A DNA stretch of 41,820 nt from UBA8199 sp035358715 (GCA_035358715.1 DAOPPX010000041.1:1-41820), one strand, 5' to 3'. Positions 26,718-36,035 are shown, numbered from the stretch's first letter. A program made the numbers and translations. The notes: generated by a model from the sequence alone, not told the origin.

Positions 26718-28058
26718 TCACTTTCCGCCCTCTAGCCAGGCAAGGGGGAAGCGGGCGAAGGTGATCTTTTCGTAGGCATTGGTACAGCCGCATTCGTAGA
26801 GGCAGCCGATGGACTTGTCCGGTAGCACAGCCAGACAAGAATAGGCGGCCAGCCCTTCGTGAAGCGTCCGGGCGACTGGCCAGGTCCTGCCATCATCGTG
26901 GCTGACGCGCACGGTCAGGTTGGTCCGGCGCGTGCCGGCTGGATTTGAGAAGAGAAGCCGCCCGGCTTGTTTGCCCTCCGGCCAGCTATAGCGCAGGATG
27001 CTTGCCTGGCAGCGCGGTTCGACCAGTTCAGGGGCGTATTCCGGCACCGCCCAGATTTGACCACCGTCGTGGCTGAGCGACTGCGCGCGACGGTTTGCCT
27101 TGGCCGTCGTTCGCATGTTGAGCAGCAGGCCCCCCTTGCCGTCGGCCAGTTCGACAACTTGCGACTCGTTCATCTGAGGCCTCGCCGTGCCACCCAGCTT
27201 CCAGGTTTGGCCGTGGTTGTCGCTGTAAATGACATGCGAACCGTCTCCTGGGACCGAGCTGCTGGCGGGCGGGAGATTTGTGTGTGAGAACGAATGGTCG
27301 CACGGAATTACCAGGCGACCTTGGTGCGGTCCGTGTCGCATCTGGATGCCAACACCGGGTCCGGTTGCATACCAGCCCCACGTTGCGTCCTTGGTCGAGG
27401 CGGTGATGTTTATGGGCGCGGTCCACGTCCGGCCGTCATCCCCGCTCTGGGCGACCCAAACGGTGCGCGTTCCACCAGGGCCGTGCCGCTTGATTCGCTC
27501 CTCGCCAGTGTTGCCCGGATTATGCGTCAGCAGCAACCAGATTGTCCCGGACTGCTCCTCCACTACCGGACAGGGGTTGCCGCAGGTATTGGCTCCGTCA
27601 TCCCAAACCACCTGTTGCGGGCTCCAAGTCCTGCCACCGTCAGAGGATCGTCTGAGCAGCAAATCAATGTCACCAGTATCCGACGCGCTGTTCTTCCGCC
27701 CTTCGCAGAAGGCCAGCAGCGTTCCATTAGTCGTGACGATCAGGGAGGGGATGCGGTAAGTGTGATAGCCGCCCTGGCGGGCGAGGAAGACATCTTGCTG
27801 CTGGAGCCCGGAAGTGGTTCTGCCAGCGATGGGTTTTCGGCAGACCAGCATTCGGTGGCCGGCGCGAACGCAGGCCTTCCCCTTGCCGTCTTCATCTGCC
27901 ATGGGGAACAGGCCGCGCCCCGAGCAGTCGTGCCAAGACCATGCTGGGTCAGCCACACTCAACCAAATCTCCGGCCAGGCCGCAAAGCCCTTGGTTGAGT
28001 TGAAGGCAATTCCAGCCACCAACATTCCCGCCAACATACTTCTATACGTGCAGTCCAT
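26718..28058 (-). CDS. Exported sialidase-like (GH33/BNR-repeat) glycosidase
   Basis: Six-bladed beta-propeller of the sialidase superfamily. From the ATG at 28058 (446 aa) residues 1-26 form a signal peptide ending in KGFA. The canonical YRIP motif appears as YHTYRIPSLIV, followed by Asp-boxes SSDGGRTW, SGDDGRTW, SDNHGQTW and SHDDGRTW, plus arginines in ILRYSW and AFCEGRKN suitable for the carboxylate-binding triad. The ~55 residues between signal and propeller are unrelated to known sialidase entries and rich in Trp and Cys. The frame extends to a TTG at 28088, which would add a non-signal-like start. Substrate may be sialic acid or another glycan. Confidence 0.85.
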   Translation of the reverse strand: MDCTYRSMLAGMLVAGIAFNSTKGFAAWPEIWLSVADPAWSWHDCSGRGLFPMADEDGKGKACVRAGHRMLVCRKPIAGRTTSGLQQQDVFLARQGGYHTYRIPSLIVTTNGTLLAFCEGRKNSASDTGDIDLLLRRSSDGGRTWSPQQVVWDDGANTCGNPCPVVEEQSGTIWLLLTHNPGNTGEERIKRHGPGGTRTVWVAQSGDDGRTWTAPINITASTKDATWGWYATGPGVGIQMRHGPHQGRLVIPCDHSFSHTNLPPASSSVPGDGSHVIYSDNHGQTWKLGGTARPQMNESQVVELADGKGGLLLNMRTTAKANRRAQSLSHDGGQIWAVPEYAPELVEPRCQASILRYSWPEGKQAGRLLFSNPAGTRRTNLTVRVSHDDGRTWPVARTLHEGLAAYSCLAVLPDKSIGCLYECGCTNAYEKITFARFPLAWLEGGK

Positions 28059-28236
28059 TAGGGAGAATCTTAGTGTAGTACGTGCCAAACGGCATCCTTT
28101 AAGACAAAGCGCAGCCGGACACGTCCGGGGCCTGGCTGAAACCCAAACGGCGTCAGCCCGGATGCCCGGGCAATTCGCTTATATCTTTGACGGGCGGGGC
28201 GGGTTTTCGTAGCGTCTCGGGGCTGTCACAGCGCAA

Positions 28237-31200
28237 ATGATCAAGTATATCTTAACGAAGTTCGTCGGCTCGAAGAACGACCGAGAGGTTCGGCGCCTCC
28301 GTCCCTTGGTGGCGAAGATCAACGCCCTCGAAGCCGAACTCCAGAAGGTCTCTGACGACGTCTTGCGCCAGAAGACCGCCGCCTGGAAGGAGGAGTTGTC
28401 CAAAATTCAGGACGACAAGGAGTTGGCGCGCCGGCTGGATGAGATCCTGCCGGAGGCTTTTGCCGTCGTGAAGAACGCTTGTCGGCGGCTCTGCGGGACC
28501 GAGATCATCGTGCGCGAGCATCCGTTGAAATGGGAGATGATCCCCTTCGATGTGCAGCTCATCGGTGGTTACGCTCTGCATTCGGCACGGATTGCCGAAA
28601 TGGCCACCGGTGAGGGCAAGACGCTTGTCGCCACCCTGCCGGTTTATCTCAACGCCTTGAGCGGCCGCGGCGTCCACATCGTGACTGTTAACGATTACCT
28701 CGCGGCGCGCGACAGCGAATGGATGGGGGCGGTGTATAAGTTCCTGGGGCTGACCGTGGGCTGCATTTTGCACGACCAACCGCCGCGCGTCCGGCGCGAG
28801 CAATACAACTGCGACATTACTTACGGCACCAATGCTGAGTTCGGGTTCGACTATCTCCGCGACAACGGGATGGCGGCGCGCAAGGAGGAGCAGGTCCAGC
28901 GGGGGCACTATTTCGCCATCGTGGACGAGGTGGACTCAATCCTCATTGACGAGGCGCGCACGCCACTCATCATCAGCGGCCCGGCGGTGGTCACGTACGA
29001 CGAGCAGTACGCGAATTTTCGGCCGCAAGTCGAGGCGCTTTATCATGTGCAGGAGCGCCTGTGCAACCGTTTTCTGTCCGAAGCGCAAGAATTGCTGCGC
29101 AAGCTGCGCCCGGCCGACGGCTCCAACCCCGAACATCCGGAGGAGCTCGAGAGGCAGATCGGCCTCCTGCTGTTCCGGGTCAAGTGCGGCCAGCCCAGGT
29201 CCGAGGGCCTGCTGAAGTTCCTGGAGGAGCCCGAGAACCTGCGCCTGATGAACCAGGCCGAACTCCAGCTTCACGCCGACCAGAAGAAGATTGAGCTCTA
29301 CAAAGAGAAGGAGGAGTTGTTCTTCGCGATTGATGAGAAAAGCCACGAGGCGGACCTCACCGAAAAGGGGCGCAACCATCTTAGCCCGAAGGACCCGGAC
29401 GCCTTCATGCTGCCCGACCTGAGCACGGCCCTGCACGACATTGATAACGGGCCGGAGGCCGACGCGCGCAAGCGGCTGGAAGCCAAGACCAAGCTCCAGC
29501 AGGACTTCGAGACCAAGGCCCAGCGCATCCACGCGATTTCCCAGTTGCTCAAGGCCTACTGCCTCTACCAAAAGGACGTGCAGTATGTCGTCCAGGACAA
29601 CAAGGTCATCATCGTGGATGAGAACACCGGCCGCCTGATGACCGGCCGCCGCTGGAGCGACGGCTTGCACCAGGCCGTCGAGGCCAAGGAGCAGGTCGAG
29701 ATCGAGCGCGAGACGCAGACGCTGGCGACCATCACCATCCAGAACTACTTCCGCCTGTACCGCAAGCTGGCCGGCATGACCGGCACCGCGGAGACCGAAG
29801 CCTCCGAGTTCCTTGACATCTATAAATTGGGCGTGCTGGTCATTCCCACCAACCGGCCGGTGGCGCGCAAAGATGCCAATGATTCCGTTTATAAGACCAA
29901 GCGCGAGAAGTACAGCGCCGTCCTCAAGGAGATCAAGGAAGTCCACGGCAAGGGCCGGCCCATCCTGGTCGGCACCATTTCCGTCGAGGTCAGCGAGCAC
30001 CTGTCGCGCATGCTCAAGCGGGAGGGAATCATCCACTCGGTGCTTAACGCCAAGTTCCACCAGCAGGAGGCAGAGATCGTCACCCGCGCGGGGCAGCGCG
30101 GCTCCGTGACCATCGCGACGAACATGGCCGGCCGCGGCACCGACATCAAGCTCGGGCCGGGCGTGGCCGAGGCCGGGGGCCTGCACGTCCTGGCCACCGA
30201 GCGCCACGAAGCCCGCCGCATTGACCGCCAGTTGCGCGGCCGCTGCGCGCGCCAGGGCGACCCCGGCTCCTCGCACTTTTTCATCTCGCTCGAAGATGAT
30301 CTGATGCGCTTGTTCGGCTCCGACAAGATCGTCAAGTACATGGAGAAGATGGGCCTTGAAGAAGGCCAGGAGCTGGAACACCCGCTGCTCAACCGGTCCA
30401 TAGGCCAGGCCCAGAAGCGCGTCGAGCAGCACAATTTCCAGATTCGCAAACGCACGCTCGAGTACGACGACGTGATGAACAAGCAGCGCGAAGTCATCTA
30501 CGGCTTCCGCAACGAGATCATTCACTCCCCTGATGTCCGCGACCGCCTCATGGACATCATGGAGGAGGTCGTGCTGCAGAAGGTCGAGCAATTCACTACG
30601 GCCGAGACCGATTTTCACGACTGGAAAGTGCGCTCCCTGGCTGACTGGGTGAACCTGAATTTCCCCATCGGCATGCCCGAAAAGGAAATCGTTAAAGCCG
30701 CAGAGTCGGGCAAGGAGGAGCCGGTCAAAGGCTCCATCTTCGAGAACCTCAGCGCGGCGCAGTTCTCCGTCTGCAACTTCATCTCGGACAGCGTCCGCAA
30801 GGCCTACGAGATCAAGATCAGCTTTGAGAATCCCGAGGCTCTTAAGGAGGTCGAGCGCTACACGATCCTGAGCGCCATTGACAAGCTGTGGCAGGAGCAT
30901 CTCTATGAGATGGACAGCCTCCGCTACAGCATCGGGCTGCGCGCGCACGGCCAGCGGGATCCGCTAATCGAGTACAAGGCCGAGGCGTACAAGATCTTTG
31001 ATGAGCTGATGGTCAACATTAAGACCGAGATATGCCATAACATCTTCCGCAGCGCGTCCAGTCTGATGGCATTTGAGAACTTCCTCCGCAATGTGCCCCA
31101 GCAGACTACGCACCAGTCTGCGAGCGCCTTCGGCGGCACCACGACGGGGACCGCCACGGGCGCCGGGCCGACGCGCCGCGCGCCTCAGCAAGGCAGCGAC

Positions 31201-31329
31201 ATTGTCAGCGAAGCCGCCGCCGCCGTCGAGAGGGCCAAGCCGGTCCGGGTTGGCCCCAAGGTCGGCCGCAATGATCCCTGCCCGTGCGGCAGCGGCAAGA
31301 AATACAAGCAGTGCTGCGGCAAGAATTGA
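28237..31329 (+). CDS. secA: Preprotein translocase ATPase SecA
   Basis: Motor of Sec-dependent export, working at the membrane with SecYEG. The 1030-residue product has the DEAD motor (MATGEGKTLVATLP Walker A, VDEVDSILIDEARTPLIISG Walker B), a preprotein cross-linking domain, NBD2 (TNMAGRGTDIKLG, DRQLRGRCARQGDPGSS), the helical scaffold (NKQREVIYGFR) and a C-terminal zinc site (DPCPCGSGKKYKQCC) that binds SecB or ribosomes. It is about 130 residues longer than the E. coli protein. The extra length lies in a charged helical insertion near 260-410 and in a Ser/Thr/Gly-rich linker before the zinc tail. The many exported enzymes in the window depend on it. Confidence 0.97.
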   Translation: MIKYILTKFVGSKNDREVRRLRPLVAKINALEAELQKVSDDVLRQKTAAWKEELSKIQDDKELARRLDEILPEAFAVVKNACRRLCGTEIIVREHPLKWEMIPFDVQLIGGYALHSARIAEMATGEGKTLVATLPVYLNALSGRGVHIVTVNDYLAARDSEWMGAVYKFLGLTVGCILHDQPPRVRREQYNCDITYGTNAEFGFDYLRDNGMAARKEEQVQRGHYFAIVDEVDSILIDEARTPLIISGPAVVTYDEQYANFRPQVEALYHVQERLCNRFLSEAQELLRKLRPADGSNPEHPEELERQIGLLLFRVKCGQPRSEGLLKFLEEPENLRLMNQAELQLHADQKKIELYKEKEELFFAIDEKSHEADLTEKGRNHLSPKDPDAFMLPDLSTALHDIDNGPEADARKRLEAKTKLQQDFETKAQRIHAISQLLKAYCLYQKDVQYVVQDNKVIIVDENTGRLMTGRRWSDGLHQAVEAKEQVEIERETQTLATITIQNYFRLYRKLAGMTGTAETEASEFLDIYKLGVLVIPTNRPVARKDANDSVYKTKREKYSAVLKEIKEVHGKGRPILVGTISVEVSEHLSRMLKREGIIHSVLNAKFHQQEAEIVTRAGQRGSVTIATNMAGRGTDIKLGPGVAEAGGLHVLATERHEARRIDRQLRGRCARQGDPGSSHFFISLEDDLMRLFGSDKIVKYMEKMGLEEGQELEHPLLNRSIGQAQKRVEQHNFQIRKRTLEYDDVMNKQREVIYGFRNEIIHSPDVRDRLMDIMEEVVLQKVEQFTTAETDFHDWKVRSLADWVNLNFPIGMPEKEIVKAAESGKEEPVKGSIFENLSAAQFSVCNFISDSVRKAYEIKISFENPEALKEVERYTILSAIDKLWQEHLYEMDSLRYSIGLRAHGQRDPLIEYKAEAYKIFDELMVNIKTEICHNIFRSASSLMAFENFLRNVPQQTTHQSASAFGGTTTGTATGAGPTRRAPQQGSDIVSEAAAAVERAKPVRVGPKVGRNDPCPCGSGKKYKQCCGKN

Positions 31330-31371
31330 TCGGAGCGAGCAGGCGTGGTTGGCTAAGGGTCTAGTCCGGCG

Positions 31372-31404
31372 CAAAAAAAGGAGAGGAGACCGAAGTCTTC
31401 TCTC
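31372..31404 (-). terminator. Strong intrinsic terminator of the exopolysaccharide operon
   Basis: On the minus strand a 10-bp stem GAGAGAAGAC/GTCTCCTCTC, with one G-T wobble, closes an exceptionally stable C(UUCG)G tetraloop and is followed by CTTTTTTTGC. It lies about 60 bp past the stop of the glycosyltransferase gene and would stop leftward transcription. On the plus strand the same stem follows secA but has a poorer T-run. Confidence 0.85.
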
Positions 31405-31412
31405 TTGTCATG

Positions 31413-31433
31413 CCCGGGCGGAATCAGCCCGGG
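31413..31433. terminator. Second GC-rich hairpin between secA and the operon
   Basis: A perfect 7-bp stem CCCGGGC/GCCCGGG with loop GGAATCA sits beside the UUCG terminator. It lacks a clear T-run on either strand, so it may be an auxiliary structure. Confidence 0.4.
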
Positions 31434-31462
31434 TCGTCAATTCAGAGGATTTGGAGTGGGGA

Positions 31463-32668
31463 TCAGCCAGTCTCCAGCGCGGCGACCAACTTTGGCAGGA
31501 CCACTTCCCTGGAGAAGAGCGAGCGCACGGCCGCGGATGGCTGCCGCGCGGCATAGCCTACACCAGGGGAGAGCTGTTGAATGTGTTTCACAACCTTGTC
31601 CACCTCGCCGTGTTGGGCCGCGAGGCAGACTAGTTCGTGCGGCGCCTTTTCCACAATTTCCGAGATATGACTGACGCGCGGGCCGATGTAAAGCACGGGG
31701 GCGCCGACGTTCAGGATGTTGTAGATCTTGCAGGGGTGCACCAGGCCAATGAAGGGATCGCCCATAACCACGACCTGAAGGTCGGCTGCGGAAAGCGAGT
31801 TCGAGACTTCACTGAGAGGCTGATATGGCAGGCAGACAACCTGCGTCAGCTTGCCTTCCGCCGCCCAGCGCTTCACCCGCTTGTACTCGCTGCCGCCGCC
31901 CACAAAGCAGAAGACAATTGACTTGTCCTCCTTCAGGCGCTCCGCAGCCGCGAGGAGCGTGTCCAGCGGATGGCACGGACTGTGGTTGCCTGAGTACATT
32001 ACCACGAATTTGCCGTCCAGGCCGTGCGCCTTGCGGAATCGTTCCCGGCCCTGGGCATCGAATGTCACTTCCGTGTCGTGGGACCAGGGCGGAATGACAA
32101 GGACCTTTGCCCGCGCGATGCCCTTGGCAACGATGCGCTCTCGCATGAACCGGTCGAGCGCGATGATTCTATGGGCCCGCCGCAGACTGACGCGCGAAAT
32201 CCAGTCCAGCACCTTCGCGGCGGGTGAGTTGGGCCGAAGCCACCCGGCGGCGATGGCCTCGTCCGGATTGAAATCCATGACCCAGTAGAAGAACCGGCTG
32301 CGGCGGAGCCTGGCCAACCCGGCGCCCAACAAAGAAATCAGCGGCGGCGATGTCAGGGCCACCACCACATCCGGCCGGGGCAACCGCGCGAGCCGCAAAG
32401 AGGCGAGCGCCAGGAAACTGGCAAAATCCGCGGCCCGCCGCCATTTGGCGCCTTTGCCAAATCCGGTGGATCCGACGCGACACACGCGGATCCCGCGCCA
32501 CATCTCCTCTTTGGGAAACTGCGTTCGAGGTTGATCGTAGGCGCGCCGGCCGGTGACTACGGTTACCTGGTGACCGCGCTCGATGAGGCGCAGGGCCACG
32601 TCGGTCAAGTACTGTCCGGTTGCCATGACGTCCGGGTGAAAGGTCTGGTTCAGGAGGAGGAAGGTCAC
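31463..32668 (-). CDS. GT4-family (GT-B fold) glycosyltransferase
   Basis: Glycosyltransferase group 1 / WbuB-like enzyme of polysaccharide synthesis. The 401-residue product (GTG start) opens with LLLNQTFHPDVMATGQYLTDVALRLIERGHQV, the acceptor-side motif of this type. It continues with VVALTSPPLISLLGA and YWVMDFNPDEAI, and in the C-terminal nucleotide-sugar domain has VVMYSGNHSPCHPLDTLL and FCFVGGGSEYK. The usual EX7E near HPCKIYNILNVGAPVLYIG is represented by a His-Pro-Cys-Lys version typical of this subgroup. It is the last gene of the minus-strand exopolysaccharide operon. Confidence 0.9.
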   Translation of the reverse strand: MTFLLLNQTFHPDVMATGQYLTDVALRLIERGHQVTVVTGRRAYDQPRTQFPKEEMWRGIRVCRVGSTGFGKGAKWRRAADFASFLALASLRLARLPRPDVVVALTSPPLISLLGAGLARLRRSRFFYWVMDFNPDEAIAAGWLRPNSPAAKVLDWISRVSLRRAHRIIALDRFMRERIVAKGIARAKVLVIPPWSHDTEVTFDAQGRERFRKAHGLDGKFVVMYSGNHSPCHPLDTLLAAAERLKEDKSIVFCFVGGGSEYKRVKRWAAEGKLTQVVCLPYQPLSEVSNSLSAADLQVVVMGDPFIGLVHPCKIYNILNVGAPVLYIGPRVSHISEIVEKAPHELVCLAAQHGEVDKVVKHIQQLSPGVGYAARQPSAAVRSLFSREVVLPKLVAALETG

Positions 32669-32742
32669 AAAAGGATGCTCAAGTGCTGAGACGCCGGATA
32701 GATCCGGAGGCGAGGACGGTGGCAGTGGTCAGCGATGAGCAA

Positions 32743-34320
32743 TCAATGAAAGGAAGGCCTGCGCGACAGGTTGAATAGAATGGCGCACAGGATCAGGAAG
32801 AGGAAGACGATCGAGTGCATCTGGAATGGAAAATCAAAACGCGCATGGACGAGGCACCCGCCGAGCGCCAGCCACAGCAGCATGACAAAGCGCCTCCCGC
32901 TGTAGATGCCTCCGCCGCCAAACCAACGCAGCAGCACCGTCGCAAAGGCCAGGGCGATTAACGCGCTGCCAACCCAGCCGAACGTGATGCGTGTCTCCAG
33001 CCAGTCGTTGTGCAATTGTGCCCACCAATTGGCCTCAGGGGAAATGCGGTAGAGCTTTGAGACGTTCTCGAAGGAGCCCGGGCCGGTGCCGAAAACGGGA
33101 TAATCCGCAGCGATAGGTCGGGCTCTGTCGTAGTCGCGTTCCCGCTGCTGGAAGCCCTCGCTCAGCTTGGCCATTCGCGGCTTGAGCGCTTTCCATCCCA
33201 GCGAGTACCCCAGGGCCAGCGCGCCGACGAAGAAAAGCGCCAGGACGCCCAATGTAGTTGTGCGCGTTCTCCCGGTCTCCTGGCGGTGCGTGGGAAGAAG
33301 GAAATGCGTGGCGGCCAGAAGCAGCCCGCCCAGGCCAAGTAATCCAAGTGTTATCAGCGTGCCGCCGCGACTGGTGGAAATGATCGGGCACGCGGCCATG
33401 ATGCCGCAGCACAAGAGCACCACATGGTGGTCGTGGCGCCCGAATCCGCGTGACCGATGCAGCATCCACCAGAACCCGAGGCAAACCGGCCAAAGCAGGT
33501 TGAAGTATTGCGAGGCGTTCGCGTAGTAGGCATACGGGCCAAACTGCGTATCCGCCGTCTTGTGGATGGCTGGCCGGACGATAAACAACAACTCGCCTGA
33601 TCCTTGGAGCCGTTGAATGATCCCTTCCACTCCAAGCAGGCCGCCATTGATCGCCAGCAACCACAAGAGGCGGCGCAACCGGGCAGGAAGGAACTCTGCC
33701 TGGGCCACCCCGCCCGGCCCATTCGCCCGGCGCGCAGGCCGTTGTTCGGCAGCGGACTTTCCCAACAGCCAATCGCGGATGGACCAAAACGAGAGCGCCA
33801 ATCCAAGGTAGCTCCAGAACGCAAACCAGGTCGCGCTACGGTCGAAGCTGTGGGGAAGCCAGTGGACATACTGGCGCCGGTAGGTGAAAGCGAGCGTTTC
33901 CGGATCATAGGCAGCACGCGCGTTTAGGGCGCTGATCAGGCAGTAACCCAGAATCGCCGCCGTCAGCAGCGCGAGGATTCCGGTGAGTCTGGCGGGGGTG
34001 AACAGCCCGCAGGCTGCACCGGCGCCCGGTGGCTCTGCCCCGCCGTCGGCCCAGCGCGGCGGCCGGTAGTTCTTGAGATGGCGTATAGCCAATTTGACGG
34101 CTAACAATGCCCCCAGGCAGTAGCCGGCGCTGTTCATGACCCAGATGGACCAAGTCTCGCTGGTGCCAAACGCCCAAGGGCTGAAAATCACCATGGGGTA
34201 GATCAGACACTCGGTCAGCACTTCGCACGCCTGATAAATCTGCACGTCCCGTGCGCGCAATGGGAGGCGCTTGCGGGCCGGACACGGGGCGCTTGTCGTG
34301 TTGGGAATACTGTGCCCCAT
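32743..34320 (-). CDS. O-antigen ligase/polymerase-like membrane protein
   Basis: Integral membrane protein (525 aa) of the O-antigen ligase / Wzy family, which joins or polymerises lipid-linked glycans on the periplasmic side. About ten to twelve hydrophobic helices are visible. A large periplasmic loop sits late in the protein (about 390-460) with PIAADYPVFGTGPGSFENVSKLYR and AQLHNDWLETRITFGWVGS. The pair GTGPGSF...HNDWLE is the signature of the Wzy_C/O-antigen ligase domain. The extra loop around residues 95-115 and 200-225 is non-conserved. It lies between the GT4 gene and the exosortase gene. Confidence 0.88.
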   Translation of the reverse strand: MGHSIPNTTSAPCPARKRLPLRARDVQIYQACEVLTECLIYPMVIFSPWAFGTSETWSIWVMNSAGYCLGALLAVKLAIRHLKNYRPPRWADGGAEPPGAGAACGLFTPARLTGILALLTAAILGYCLISALNARAAYDPETLAFTYRRQYVHWLPHSFDRSATWFAFWSYLGLALSFWSIRDWLLGKSAAEQRPARRANGPGGVAQAEFLPARLRRLLWLLAINGGLLGVEGIIQRLQGSGELLFIVRPAIHKTADTQFGPYAYYANASQYFNLLWPVCLGFWWMLHRSRGFGRHDHHVVLLCCGIMAACPIISTSRGGTLITLGLLGLGGLLLAATHFLLPTHRQETGRTRTTTLGVLALFFVGALALGYSLGWKALKPRMAKLSEGFQQRERDYDRARPIAADYPVFGTGPGSFENVSKLYRISPEANWWAQLHNDWLETRITFGWVGSALIALAFATVLLRWFGGGGIYSGRRFVMLLWLALGGCLVHARFDFPFQMHSIVFLFLILCAILFNLSRRPSFH

Positions 34321-34401
34321 CAGTTTTGGCGTTTGAGATTCGCGCTCATCCGGGACTGCCTTAGTCGGCTCGTGGGCATCTCAAATCGGGCAGCGGGCGA
34401 T

Positions 34402-35988
34402 TCAACGTTTAGGCTCAGGAGCTTCCACTCGGATCAGCTTCCCCAGTTCCTGGACCAGAGCGGCTTTGGCTGCTTCAGGCCGATCATACCCGGTGACCGC
34501 GAGTTCGAGGAAACGCTGTCCGTAGTTTCGGCTCCCGGCGAGGGCCGCGGCCACACGGCTCCCGAAGTCCTTCCGCCGATTGGCCAGCTTGGCGCTTCCG
34601 GTCGGGTCCTCGTAGATCCCATAAAAGACGTGGAGCAACCGGCCTTCGGCGCTGAACATATAGTGCTGCATGGCCAGCTCGATGCCCGCAATTGGAACCG
34701 TGATAGTCCCCAGGTCCGACTTCAGGCTCATACCCACTGCGGGGAGACACTTCTCCGGCCCGTGAGTCTTCGCCATCTGGATGGCTACCCGCTTCTGCAA
34801 AGAATGGGCAGGAAACCATCGAAAGTAGTAGAGTTCCCAGGAATTGCCGCGGTCATCCACCCAGCGGGCATGCTTGTCTTCATCGGAACGGAATTGTCCG
34901 AGAATCTCGGGTGGGATCTTCACCTCGCTGTAATTGGCGCTTGGGGCCAGGGGCCGCACCGACCATTCTGCGTTGGCAACCATCGAAGATTCGTGAGAAC
35001 GATACCAAAGCTCGGTACCGGCTTCGACGACGAGAAGCCAGGCGAGGAGGGACAACGAGACAACCGGACCACGGACTACGGGACTACTGGCCATTGGTCT
35101 TGCCGCTCCGATTTCCGCTTTCAGCATTTCAGTTTTCAGCATTTCAGCGTTTCCCCTGAACCGCCAGGCCAGGAGCCAGACAGAGAGAAAGCAGGCAACG
35201 AGAATGGTGACGCTGGCGGGGTCGTGCCAGGAGGAGACTGCCGCGATCCCCTTTGCGGAGGCGACGCCAGTCAGCACGAGCGTGCGCCCCACGTTAAAGG
35301 CGAAGGCCAGGACGAAGCCCAACAGAACCACTCCAAACCTGCGGACCAGGGCAAGGCGGTAGAGTTCCCCCAGGAACAGGGCGATCATCAGCGTGGCCTG
35401 GAAGGATCGGATGCCGCTGCACGCCTCGTCAACACCCACCATTCCGGCGCCGATCTCAATGACGTTGCCATGCTGGACGGCTGGGATTCCGAACAGGCCA
35501 AGCAATTCGATCGTCGTCGCAACATTAAGCCGCATCAGGGACTGGATCAGGAAGTTCTCCACGCCGGAGGGCCAGGGGACGGCCACGAGGAAGAAGCAGA
35601 CGGGGAAGACGAGCCCACGGGACCACGGGACCCCAGGGCCACGGGAGCGGAGCATGAGCAGCGTGAGACCGATGACAATGAGGGTCCAAAGGAGGCTGGT
35701 AAGACGCCAGATCGGGTTGGCCTCGTGGAAGAAGCGAACCGGGGCGTAGAGCAGGCAGAGGAGGAAAATGCTGAAATGCTGAAACGCTGAAACGCTGAAA
35801 GCAGCCGGGGCGGGGGCGTTTCCGCTTCTCCGTCTTTCGGCGTGTCGCCAGAGCAGATAGAGGCAGAGGAAAGGAACCGCCCAGCCGTAGTGGTATTGCT
35901 CATAAACCGACCACTGCGCGCCAAGCCAGTAAATGAGAACCAGCCAGTAGCCGGCGAGGGGAAGGAGATAGAGGAGGGAAGGGACCAC
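34402..35988 (-). CDS. Exosortase fused to a C-terminal EpsI-type domain
   Basis: Exosortase/archaeosortase-family transmembrane cysteine protease-transpeptidase fused to an EpsI domain (528 aa). The exosortase part (1-275) has about eight helices and the expected triad: Cys about 190 in VDEACSGIRSF, Arg about 235 in FNVGRTL and His about 255 in WHDPAS. The EpsI part (310-528) has IPPEILGQFRSDE, HGPEKCLPAVGM and LHVFYGIYED. The interdomain linker (about 278-307, NAEMLKTEMLKAEIG...SSPVVRGPVV) and an N-terminal loop are translations of repeat modules A and B. The GTG start also lies inside a repeat B copy, just after an in-frame TAG. No PEP-CTERM substrate is in the window, so the EpsI function may concern polysaccharide. 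Confidence 0.9.
   Translation of the reverse strand: MVPSLLYLLPLAGYWLVLIYWLGAQWSVYEQYHYGWAVPFLCLYLLWRHAERRRSGNAPAPAAFSVSAFQHFSIFLLCLLYAPVRFFHEANPIWRLTSLLWTLIVIGLTLLMLRSRGPGVPWSRGLVFPVCFFLVAVPWPSGVENFLIQSLMRLNVATTIELLGLFGIPAVQHGNVIEIGAGMVGVDEACSGIRSFQATLMIALFLGELYRLALVRRFGVVLLGFVLAFAFNVGRTLVLTGVASAKGIAAVSSWHDPASVTILVACFLSVWLLAWRFRGNAEMLKTEMLKAEIGAARPMASSPVVRGPVVSLSLLAWLLVVEAGTELWYRSHESSMVANAEWSVRPLAPSANYSEVKIPPEILGQFRSDEDKHARWVDDRGNSWELYYFRWFPAHSLQKRVAIQMAKTHGPEKCLPAVGMSLKSDLGTITVPIAGIELAMQHYMFSAEGRLLHVFYGIYEDPTGSAKLANRRKDFGSRVAAALAGSRNYGQRFLELAVTGYDRPEAAKAALVQELGKLIRVEAPEPKR
35066..35153. repeat. Repeat modules B and A inside the exosortase gene
   Basis: Module B (GGACCACGGACTACGGGACTA, 35066-35086, 21 bp) is followed by module A at 35117-35153, which contains TTTCAGCATTTCAG twice. 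Both are read in frame, on the minus strand, as the linker between the exosortase and EpsI domains. Confidence 0.75.
35613..35802. repeat. Second pair of repeat modules B and A inside the exosortase gene
   Basis: A B-like tract (CCACGGGACCACGGGACCCC, 35614-35633) and an A-like tract (35766-35802, containing ATGCTGAAACGCTGAAACGC) lie in loops of the N-terminal half. Module A is inverted here relative to the copy at 35117-35153. Confidence 0.7.
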
Positions 35989-36035
35989 GGACTACGGTGC
36001 CACGCTAAGTGCTGAGCAGATAAAACGCTGAGAGG
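35981..36035. repeat. Repeat modules at the exosortase start
   Basis: GGGACCACGGACTACGG (35981-35997) is followed by diverged A units (GTGCTGAGCAG, ACGCTGAGAGG). The GTG start of the exosortase gene is part of module B. A weak A-like tract also occurs at 32674-32694, before the GT4 gene. Confidence 0.65.

Noticed and set aside
28075..28100. Possible sigma-54 promoter upstream of the sialidase gene (TGGCACG on the minus strand)
   Set aside because: The -24-like element is present but the required TTGC-type -12 element is missing at the right spacing.
28936..30948. Long open frame (670 codons) on the minus strand
   Set aside because: Antisense to secA; leucine- and alanine-rich without domain signatures.
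34312..35790. Open frame of 492 codons on the plus strand
   Set aside because: Mirror of the exosortase gene, whose Cys/Arg/His triad and EpsI domain are clear.
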